A DNA stretch of 18,196 nucleotides from Clostridiaceae bacterium (GTDB lineage Bacteria > Bacillota > Clostridia > Oscillospirales > Acutalibacteraceae), in the NCBI GenBank assembly GCA_016292455.1, contig JAEDIL010000027.1:1-18196 (forward strand). The letters are read 5' to 3'. Every line of letters starts with the position of its first letter. Positions within the stretch are counted from its first letter, which is position 1. A model generated the notes under the pieces. The model saw only the letters and a list, made by a program, of their open reading frames with translations, had not been told where the DNA came from and ran no database searches. A program made the translations under genes and the position numbers. This document shows positions 1 through 6,106 of this stretch, piece after piece.

Positions 1-1597
1 CAAGAACCATTCCGAAGCAGTGGAACATCGGAACATGAATCATCATTCTGTCTGCCGTTGAAAGGTCCATTCTGTCTCCGATGCACTTTCCGTTGTTGAC
101 AACGTTATAGTGAGTGAGCATGACGCCCTTGGGGAAGCCCGTCGTTCCCGAAGTATACTGCATGTTGCAGACGTCATTCGGGTCAACGCTTGCGGCAATT
201 CTTCTGACTTCGGAAAGAGGAACATTTTCCGCCCTTTCCATTGCCTGCTCCCATGTCAGGCAGCCCTTTTGCTTAAAGCCGACAGTAATGACATTGCGGA
301 GAAAGGGAAGGCGCTTTGAATGGAGCTGCTTTCCCCTTTCGGTGGTTTGCAGCTCGGGGCAGAGCTCGTTGATGATTTCGGCATAGTTTGAGTCGCGGTA
401 ACCGTCAATCATGACAAGCGTGTGTGTGTCCGACTGACGAAGCAGATATTCCGCTTCATGTATTTTATAAGCGGTGTTCATTGTGACAAGAACCGCGCCG
501 ATTTTTGTTGTTGCCCAGAATGTGATGTACCACTGAGGAATGTTGGTTGCCCACAAAGCAACGTGACTGCCCTTTTTTACGCCGAGGGAAAGCAGCGCAC
601 GGCAGCACTCGTCAACATCGTCCCTGAACTGTGAATATGTTCTTGTGTAGTCGAGGGTTGTATATTTGAACGCATATTGATCCGGAAACTCCTCAACCAT
701 TCTGTCAAGCACCTGCGGAAAAGTTTTTTCAATCAGAAGATCCTTTTTCCAGACATATTTTCCGGTGTCCGACTTGTTTGAATAAAGAAATGCTTTTTTT
801 CTTGACGGGGTCTGAAAACGCTCCATATAACTTGCAAAATGAGAAAAAACAACCTCCATTTCCGTCATTTCAAGCATCCATTTCGGGTTCCAGTCAAGAG
901 AAATATAGCCGTCATAATTCACGCAGGAAAGCGCGCTCATAATATCGTCAATGGGAAGATCTCCCTCACCGATAAGGCAGAAACGGCGTTCGCCGTTCTG
1001 AATGAAGCTGTCCTTCATGTGAACGTGCCTTATGTATGCGCCAAGGTTTTTTATTGTCTGTTCGGCGTCCTCGCCGTTGAGATAATACGGCGAATAAACA
1101 TCCCATATTGCAGCAAGGTGATCATCTGCATACTCCATGAGAAGGTCAAGCAGCTTTTTTGTGTCGCTGAACATTCCGGAAGTTTCAACAAGCAGCGTTA
1201 TGCCTTTCTTCACGGCAACGGGAAGCACTGAGGAAAGAACTGCGCGGACATTTTCGTCACCGTCTGCACTGTCACCCGTTGCAAAAAGTCGCAGACAGGA
1301 TATTTTCAGTGAAGAAGCAATGAATATATACTCCTCAATTCTTGCGACAGTATCGTCAATTTCATCGCAGGAAATGTCCACGCCGGTATCGGAGCAGACA
1401 AGAGAAATCCCTTTGTCAAAAAGCGTTCTCAGCGTTGAAGCTGAATTATATTTATGAAACGGACCGTCTTTTTCCGTGAACTGCGTTCCCTCAAAATTAT
1501 TCAGTTCAATCCCCTCAAAGCCGAGCTCCTCGGCAGCGCTGACAAAATCAGTCCATTCATAGCCGTTCCAGCCTCTCGTTGAAAAAGAAAGCTTCAT
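1..1597 (-). CDS. TIM-barrel (sugar phosphate isomerase/epimerase-like) fused to AMP-forming acyl-CoA synthetase, 3' end missing
   Basis: One uninterrupted frame of 532 codons runs off the left edge, so the C-terminus is missing. Residues 1-257 form an AP-endonuclease-2/xylose-isomerase-like TIM barrel: start MKLSFSTRGWNG, then GIELNN (E31), LLVETSG (E138), AIWDVYSP (D166), HVHMKD (H191, H193), GEGDLP (E211) and ISLDWNP near residue 235. These sit where this superfamily binds a divalent metal. Residue 258 (MERF, codon at 826-824) begins an adenylate-forming domain with the ATP-binding motif YTSGTTGFPKG at 481-491 and the PMFHCFG motif at 523-529. Adenylate-forming synthetases of this type make acyl-AMP and then acyl-CoA; the acid used here is unknown. 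The ATG at 1597 overlaps the upstream TGA as ATGA, so translation is probably coupled. No stop or frameshift separates the domains. An internal start at 826 could also give a free synthetase, but I see no strong ribosome binding site there. Domain calls are firm; the joint function is unknown. Confidence 0.88.
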   Translation of the reverse strand, partial: MKLSFSTRGWNGYEWTDFVSAAEELGFEGIELNNFEGTQFTEKDGPFHKYNSASTLRTLFDKGISLVCSDTGVDISCDEIDDTVARIEEYIFIASSLKISCLRLFATGDSADGDENVRAVLSSVLPVAVKKGITLLVETSGMFSDTKKLLDLLMEYADDHLAAIWDVYSPYYLNGEDAEQTIKNLGAYIRHVHMKDSFIQNGERRFCLIGEGDLPIDDIMSALSCVNYDGYISLDWNPKWMLEMTEMEVVFSHFASYMERFQTPSRKKAFLYSNKSDTGKYVWKKDLLIEKTFPQVLDRMVEEFPDQYAFKYTTLDYTRTYSQFRDDVDECCRALLSLGVKKGSHVALWATNIPQWYITFWATTKIGAVLVTMNTAYKIHEAEYLLRQSDTHTLVMIDGYRDSNYAEIINELCPELQTTERGKQLHSKRLPFLRNVITVGFKQKGCLTWEQAMERAENVPLSEVRRIAASVDPNDVCNMQYTSGTTGFPKGVMLTHYNVVNNGKCIGDRMDLSTADRMMIHVPMFHCFGMVL

Positions 1598-3009
1598 TCC
1601 TCTTCCTCCTCATAAACAATTTTGTTGAGTGCGTTGACATAAGCCCTTATGCTCGCGCCGATTACGTCGGTTGAAATTCCGTTGCCTGCATAAACCTTTC
1701 CGTTTGAACGAAGGCGCACAAGTGCGCTGCCCATTGCTTCTCTTCCCTCTGTAACGGCCTGAATCTGAAAATCGTCAAGCTCATAATGATGTCCGGTAAT
1801 TTTTTCAATGGCAAGGAAAGAAGCGTCAATCGGACCGTCGCCGCCGCAAAGACCGCTCACACTTTTTCCGTCCCTTGAAAGAGTAACATGTGCGGTCGGT
1901 GTAATAATGTTTCCGGCGTTCACAACATAACTTTCAAGGAAATACGTTGACGGAACCTGAAGCGCCGCAGTTGCAACAATAACGTCAAGCTCCTTCGCCG
2001 TAACGCTCTTTTTGTCGCTGATTGCCGAAAACGCCTCATAAACATTTGCGTTCTCCTCGTCCGAAAGGTCATAGCCGAGGCTCTGAACCGCGGCGGCAAC
2101 CTGCTCCGGGGTATCATATTCGCTGAGAACAAAGCTCTGATTTGAAGCGGCAACACCGGTTTCAAAAGGCGTTGTTTTGCTCTTTTCAGCGTTGCATATT
2201 CTTGAAATCTGACCGGAAATGCGTTCAAGCATAGTGGTTTTGACAGAAGTTCTCATTGAAAACTCGCTGCCCCTTGCACCGAGGAAGCGTGAAAACGCTT
2301 CAATTGAAACTGTGTTTTCACCCCAGACCGCTGTTTTGATTTCATTTGCTCCGGCACAGGCAGCCGAAAAAGCACAGGCACAGCCGAATGAAAATGCATC
2401 GCTGCACTGCGCGCCGAGCTGAACGTTTTCAAGCTCGGGAAAATTTTCATAAACATCTGCGATAAATGCAGAAAACTCTTCGCTCGTCATTATTCCGGCG
2501 TCGTCGCAGAGCGTGACAGAGGTTGCTCCGCAGGAAATTGCATTTCTGATTGCGTCATAAAGGAATTCGCGCTCGCTTCTTGTTGCGTCGCGGGCAACAA
2601 ATTCAACGTCGGAGCAATACTTCCTTGCTTCGGGAACAATAACGCCGATCATTGAAAGAACAAGCGGCGGTTTCTTTCTGCAAACAAATTCCATCTGAAC
2701 CGTTGAGGTCGGAACAACAAGCTGCAATCTCGGTTTTTTTGCTTTTGAAATTGCGTCCCACGCCGTTTTTATTCCGTTTTCTGAAAGTTCACAAGGAATG
2801 GCAACGATTCCGTTTTCCACGGAGGAACAAATTGATTTTGTAAGGAGCATATCGGTTTTTGCATCCTCAATCGGCGCAAGCTCAATAACATCAACAGAAA
2901 GCTTGTCTAGCAGCTTTGCAATTTCAACTTTTTCCTTGAAGCTGAGGGAATGGGAACGATTTTTCGCCGCCTGTCTGAGAGTTGTGTCGGCAATGATAAT
3001 CCTTTTCAT
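1594..3009 (-). CDS. 2-isopropylmalate synthase-like protein lacking the usual metal ligands (DRE-TIM fold plus LeuA dimer domain)
   Basis: The 471-residue product has an HMGL-like DRE-TIM barrel (about 1-270), a linker region, and a C-terminal LeuA regulatory/dimer domain (about 356-466) with GDGPIDASF (390-398) and GISTDVIGASIRAYVNALNK. True isopropylmalate synthases join acetyl-CoA to 2-ketoisovalerate in leucine synthesis and bind a metal through the Asp of DTTLRDG and an HxH motif. Here the first motif reads DTTLRQAAKN, with Gln13 in place of Asp. The stretch aligning to HCHND reads QCSDA (201-205), so both His are Gln/Ser. DATRSE (141-146) and CDDAGIMTSEEF are kept. Activity by the known mechanism is therefore doubtful; a divergent enzyme or a leucine-binding regulatory pseudoenzyme are both possible. 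The start has a CGGAGG site seven bases upstream, and the stop overlaps the next start. It is controlled by the T-box leader upstream. Confidence 0.87.
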   Translation of the reverse strand: MKRIIIADTTLRQAAKNRSHSLSFKEKVEIAKLLDKLSVDVIELAPIEDAKTDMLLTKSICSSVENGIVAIPCELSENGIKTAWDAISKAKKPRLQLVVPTSTVQMEFVCRKKPPLVLSMIGVIVPEARKYCSDVEFVARDATRSEREFLYDAIRNAISCGATSVTLCDDAGIMTSEEFSAFIADVYENFPELENVQLGAQCSDAFSFGCACAFSAACAGANEIKTAVWGENTVSIEAFSRFLGARGSEFSMRTSVKTTMLERISGQISRICNAEKSKTTPFETGVAASNQSFVLSEYDTPEQVAAAVQSLGYDLSDEENANVYEAFSAISDKKSVTAKELDVIVATAALQVPSTYFLESYVVNAGNIITPTAHVTLSRDGKSVSGLCGGDGPIDASFLAIEKITGHHYELDDFQIQAVTEGREAMGSALVRLRSNGKVYAGNGISTDVIGASIRAYVNALNKIVYEEEEE

Positions 3010-3027
3010 TTTTAAACCTCCGATAAT

Positions 3028-3066
3028 AAAAAAATAAGCCCTGAAACGGCATCTGCCGTTTCAAGG
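3028..3066 (-). terminator. T-box-controlled intrinsic terminator
   Basis: On the minus strand TGAAACGGC and GCCGTTTCA (3063-3042) form a stem, extended by outer G-C and G-U pairs. It is followed by GGGC and a T-rich tail with seven T (3034-3028). It lies just downstream of the T-box sequence and just upstream of the ribosome binding site, as expected for a transcription-attenuating T-box. Confidence 0.9.
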
Positions 3067-3318
3067 ACGAAAATACTTCGCGGTACCACCCTGATTGCCG
3101 CCCGAAAGCGACCGCTCATTAAGGCTCAATCAAGCCTTCTGCCTTGGTAACGGGGCAACCGGAACCGCTTACTCAGCACAAAACGTTGGGCGGTTCTGCT
3201 CGGGAATGAGACTGCTTTTTCGTCTGACTTCCGGCTCGCACCGAACCGCCGGCTCTCTGAAAGCTCAGGGCGAAAAGCATAGTTCCGTCATTGCATTTAG
3301 TGATCTATTCCGAATATA
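3028..3318 (-). promoter_or_regulatory. T-box leader (tRNA-sensing riboswitch), probable leucine specifier
   Basis: On the minus strand the conserved T-box AGGGTGGTACCGCG lies at 3092-3079. It is preceded by a long Stem I containing AGAG and GGTG distal-loop elements and followed by a terminator hairpin. At the base of Stem I, GGAAT pairs with ATTCC, and an upper helix pairs TGCTTTTCG with CGAAAAAGCA. Between them the 3' side of the specifier loop reads CTC (3210-3208) followed by A, which is the classic specifier position and gives a Leu codon. The acceptor-end bulge TGGT implies discriminator base A, which fits tRNA-Leu and argues against the overlapping Ser readings. Uncharged tRNA-Leu would favour the antiterminator and allow expression of the downstream genes. 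The T-box call is firm; the specifier is a hand-folded inference. Confidence 0.93.
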
Positions 3319-3324
3319 TTTAAG

Positions 3325-3353
3325 ATTTTAACAAATCAAAGCGCGAAAGTCAA
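3325..3353 (-). promoter_or_regulatory. Promoter of the T-box operon
   Basis: The minus strand shows TTGACT (3353-3348), a 17-base spacer, and TAAAAT (3330-3325). This is a near-consensus sigma-A promoter placing the transcript start near 3318, just before T-box Stem I. Confidence 0.82.
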
Positions 3354-3678
3354 CTAAAAAAGATAAAATCAATGATACAAATATTTTCCGAATTGTCATA
3401 ATTTTTTATTGAATGAAACGAATCCGCCCGATTTTGGTTCCATTTTAAAAAGTTCGCCGTATTATGCCCGGCATTTTCTTTTCAAAAGCTGTGCAAGGGT
3501 ACCGCAATCGGGTAAAAAACACTGAAAAGAGCAAAACTGTTTTAATTCAAAAACAAAGACTATACTTCACATAAAGCCTCCAATTATTGCTCAATGCAAA
3601 ATATAGTCTTCTTTATTTTGATTTTACTCTTTGATCCGCTCTCACCGCGGCAGCACCGACAGAGCCCTATGACAACTG
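3354..3678. other. Intergenic spacer, AT-rich, no gene seen
   Basis: This 325-base gap separates the T-box operon promoter from the 3' end of the dehydrogenase gene. It has no reading frame with a credible start and ribosome binding site. It contains the 9-base inverted repeat at 3556-3610 and a weak long-range pair CCCGATT/AATCGGG. A GCTCT/AGAGC pair just past the dehydrogenase stop has no T-tract, so it is not a clear terminator. Confidence 0.6.
3556..3610. repeat. Inverted repeat, possible terminator of the minus-strand DUF2804 operon
   Basis: AAGACTATA (3556-3564) and TATAGTCTT (3602-3610) are perfect inverted arms around a 37-base loop that holds a small TTGC/GCAA hairpin. On the minus strand the structure is followed by TGTTTTTG, and on the plus strand by CTTTATTTT, so it could weakly terminate in either direction. 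The long loop makes this uncertain; it could also be the remnant of a small repeat element. Confidence 0.4.
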
Positions 3679-4704
3679 TTAAAACAGCATTCCCCTGAAT
3701 TCTTCAAGGTTTTCGGGATTGATTTTTCTTTCGCCGCGCTCAATTTCGTGAATCATTGCGGTGAGCTTTGTGTTGACGGGAGTTTCAATATCGTATTCTC
3801 TTCCCAGCTTCGCAATATAGCCGTTGAAAATTTCAATTTCGGTAAGCTCGCCTTTTTCAAGCGATTGAAGCGTTGAGGGCTTGACCGAGGAGTATTTCAG
3901 CTTTGAAACAAGCCAGACTATGTAACGGCAGACTGAGTTATACAGCGCATTGTCGGCAAGCATAAGAAGCTTGTAGTTGAGCATTTTTCCGTATTTCGGA
4001 ACGTCAAGTCCCATTTTCTTTGCAACACGCATTGCTTCACGCGCAATTGCAAGGTAAAGGGTTCTTGCGCGTTTGTCATCAACCATTTTTCCGAGTGTGA
4101 GACCGGTGATTGCAGCCGTTGCATTGATGCAGGAATTGATGATGAGCTTTGAATACTGCTGACGGAGAATGTTGTCGGAAATCTCCGTCGGAAGAACGGC
4201 GCAGTACATCTCTTTCAGGTAATCAAGATTTCCCGGATGATAGCCGCCGGTCATGCCGATGTACATCTCTCCGAGCGAGGTCATGGTGACATCGTTATCG
4301 GTATTTCTCGTTGCGCCGAAGCCGATCATAACGCCGACAGCACGCTTTTCACCGACGATTTCTGCAAGCTTGTCGGTGAGAATTCCGTTCTGCATTCCGA
4401 CAACGAGCGAATCCTCTTTAAGATTGCCGAGAACCTTTTCGGCAAGCGCGGAAACAGCCTGGAACTTCGTGGCAATAATTACGATGTCGAACTTTTCATC
4501 TTTGAAATCTTCAAAAGAAGCGTATGTATTAAGGCTGACGTGATGCTCACCCTTTGCGCCGTGAAGATAATAGCCGTTTTCGTCAATGAGTTTTTTAATT
4601 TCGTCGTTGTAGCAAAGAACGGAAATATCATATCCCGCTTCTTTCATCAGTACGGCAAGCGTTCCGCCGATTGCACCGGCTCCGATAAGTAAAGTTTTTT
4701 TCAT
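3679..4704 (-). CDS. Ketopantoate reductase (ApbA/PanE) family NAD(P)-dependent dehydrogenase
   Basis: The 341-residue protein begins with a Rossmann dinucleotide-binding motif, LLIGAGAIGG (5-14). It keeps the residues typical of ketopantoate reductases: K80 (ATKFQ), the QNG motif at 105-107, K186 with N190 and N194 (SKLIINSCINAT), and E289 in TEIEIFNGY. The family reduces 2-oxo acids such as ketopantoate to the hydroxy acid with NADPH in the cytoplasm, as in pantothenate synthesis. No panB or panC lies nearby, and Clostridia often carry several paralogues of unclear substrate, so I do not assign panE. It follows the DUF2804 gene by 15 bases, and its AAGGAGG site abuts that gene's stop, so the two are co-transcribed. 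Confidence 0.85.
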   Translation of the reverse strand: MKKTLLIGAGAIGGTLAVLMKEAGYDISVLCYNDEIKKLIDENGYYLHGAKGEHHVSLNTYASFEDFKDEKFDIVIIATKFQAVSALAEKVLGNLKEDSLVVGMQNGILTDKLAEIVGEKRAVGVMIGFGATRNTDNDVTMTSLGEMYIGMTGGYHPGNLDYLKEMYCAVLPTEISDNILRQQYSKLIINSCINATAAITGLTLGKMVDDKRARTLYLAIAREAMRVAKKMGLDVPKYGKMLNYKLLMLADNALYNSVCRYIVWLVSKLKYSSVKPSTLQSLEKGELTEIEIFNGYIAKLGREYDIETPVNTKLTAMIHEIERGERKINPENLEEFRGMLF

Positions 4705-4719
4705 AATCCGTAACCTCCT

Positions 4720-5751
4720 TTAATACTTCATGCGTACACGTTCGGCAAAGCACATTAGGTCTTTGATTTCAAGAACGGTTCCGTCGTCAAGAACGGCCTT
4801 TCCGCTGAGTCTTCCGAAAACCTGGTGCTGATCCGTTTCAATAACTTTCAGGCTGATTTTTGCATTGCGGTCAATTACCGGAACAAAATCCATTTCAAAG
4901 CGTCCGTCGCTTGACGTAAATGTCCACGGATCGGTATAGCCCGAAGCCGGAATATTGAAGGAAACATCGTCAAGCTTATGAGCAACGCCGTCATAAAACA
5001 GAATGTTTTCCGAAGCGGCCGTGGTGTCGCCAAAGCCGTAACCGATATTGAAGCCGAAGGGCTTTCCGTTGACAATACCGTTGCCGCTGCCCCAGTTCCA
5101 TGTGTTGTCATAAGTCCATACGCCGCGTCCCCAGTCAAGAGTTCCGAAATCGGTTTCCGGGTTGAATTCATAACGTACGCCGTCAAATTCAGCATATCCG
5201 GAGGCCCTCATGCAGTTGATCTTCTGGTTATAGTAAAACGCCTTTTTGTTCTCTTTCCACGGCGTTGCAATGACCATTGTATCCATCGGAGGCTGGTCAA
5301 GCGTTACATCAACTTTGAGAGTTTTTCCGTCCTTGAAATTGCGGTATTCACCGACGATGTGACGAGTTCTTCCGTTTTTCACAAAGTCCATGTCGAGAGT
5401 CTTGTCGTGGTAGTGAAGATCTCCCTTTTCCGAGGTGCGCGGAAGATTATACTTGCCCATCGGGAAAAAATTGAGAACGGAATTCGTGATTTCCCACGGA
5501 TTCTTTTCGTCAAAAACAAGCAGCGAAGCCGACTGCATTCCGATGTATCCGTCATCGGAAAGAGTGAGCGCAACAGCGTGTTTGTCTGAAAGAATGAGAT
5601 AATAATCCCACTCCTTGATTCTGAACTTCGGAGCTTTGATGTCCTCGCGGTTATAGATCTGAACAAGGCTCTTTGACCAGCCGGGCTCAGCCAGAGTTCC
5701 GTCCTTGTTCAAAAGGTTGTGTCTTTCGGTAACCTCATGGTTTCTTGCCAT
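4720..5751 (-). CDS. DUF2804 family protein
   Basis: The 343-residue protein resembles the DUF2804 family, with tryptophan- and glycine-rich blocks: DFGTLDWGRGVWTYDNTWNW in the middle, then GFNIGYGFGD, and a closing segment with DQHQVFGRLSG. It has no signal peptide or membrane segment and is probably cytoplasmic. I believe the family has a lipocalin/AttH-like beta-barrel character, but I cannot confirm this, and no activity is established. I chose the ATG at 5751 because GGAGGG lies eight bases upstream. A GTG at 5787 in the same frame would add 12 residues but has no ribosome binding site. It is the first gene of a pair with the downstream dehydrogenase. Confidence 0.8.
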   Translation of the reverse strand: MARNHEVTERHNLLNKDGTLAEPGWSKSLVQIYNREDIKAPKFRIKEWDYYLILSDKHAVALTLSDDGYIGMQSASLLVFDEKNPWEITNSVLNFFPMGKYNLPRTSEKGDLHYHDKTLDMDFVKNGRTRHIVGEYRNFKDGKTLKVDVTLDQPPMDTMVIATPWKENKKAFYYNQKINCMRASGYAEFDGVRYEFNPETDFGTLDWGRGVWTYDNTWNWGSGNGIVNGKPFGFNIGYGFGDTTAASENILFYDGVAHKLDDVSFNIPASGYTDPWTFTSSDGRFEMDFVPVIDRNAKISLKVIETDQHQVFGRLSGKAVLDDGTVLEIKDLMCFAERVRMKY

Positions 5752-5984
5752 TTCAAATCCCTCCAATAAACTATTCTTTTTCAGCACGGTTCACAATACA
5801 AACTGTCTGAAATTTACACCGTATCAGTATACAATAATCAAGCAAAATAATAAAGTATTTTTAATAAATTCATTGCTTCGCACAAAAATACCTTTTGTTT
5901 TTTGTCAATTTTTCCCGACCGTTTTTGACAAAGCCGGTTCTGAATTAAGATTTTCTTACGCTTTTGTAATTTGCCGAAAACATC

Positions 5985-6013
5985 TTGCGGTTTTGCGTAC
6001 AATATTGTAAAAT
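5985..6013 (+). promoter_or_regulatory. Promoter of the LCP-acyl-CoA synthetase operon
   Basis: TTGCGG (5985-5990), a 17-base spacer and TAAAAT (6008-6013) fit sigma-A. The predicted transcript start near 6020 leaves a leader of about 87 bases before the ATG at 6107. Confidence 0.72.
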
Positions 6014-6027
6014 ATGAAGGAAACAGT

Positions 6028-6083
6028 TTTGCCCCGGCGGCAAAGCCGTAAGTCCTCTCTTGCGCTTTCACACGGGCACGGAC
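6028..6083 (+). promoter_or_regulatory. Structured 5' leader of the LCP gene
   Basis: TTTGCC (6028-6033) and GGCAAA (6039-6044) form a perfect 6-bp hairpin. It competes with CGGC/GCCG (6036-6039 with 6045-6048). GTCC (6052-6055) can pair with GGAC (6080-6083). Two mutually exclusive helices suggest a possible regulatory fold, but I match it to no known riboswitch class. Confidence 0.35.
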
Positions 6084-6106
6084 AAATATTAAGGAGAAAG
6101 ACCGTA

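Larger units (their letters stand above)
5752..6106. other. Divergent intergenic region with promoters both ways and a structured leader
   Basis: This 355-base region separates the minus-strand DUF2804 gene from the plus-strand LCP gene. It holds a tentative minus-strand -10 (TATACT, 5831-5826, no good -35), the plus-strand promoter at 5985-6013, and the untranslated leader of the LCP gene from about 6020. No coding sequence is supported. The ATG at 6014 abuts the -10 element and cannot be translated from this transcript. Confidence 0.6.

Noticed and set aside
114..1457. Several plus-strand open frames of 70-130 codons
   Set aside because: They lie antisense to the continuous fusion gene on the minus strand, show no domain-like features and lack ribosome binding sites.
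3571..3585. GGAGG followed by ATG on the minus strand within the 3354-3678 spacer
   Set aside because: The ATG is immediately followed by TGA, so no peptide is encoded.
6028..6083. Possible c-di-GMP-I riboswitch because of GCAAAGCC in the LCP leader
   Set aside because: The remaining conserved parts of that class, including the paired P1 helix and the second conserved strand, are not visible.
6014..6106. Upstream ATG that would extend the LCP protein by 31 residues
   Set aside because: It sits directly after the -10 element at 6008-6013, before the expected transcript start, and has no ribosome binding site; ATG 6107 has one.
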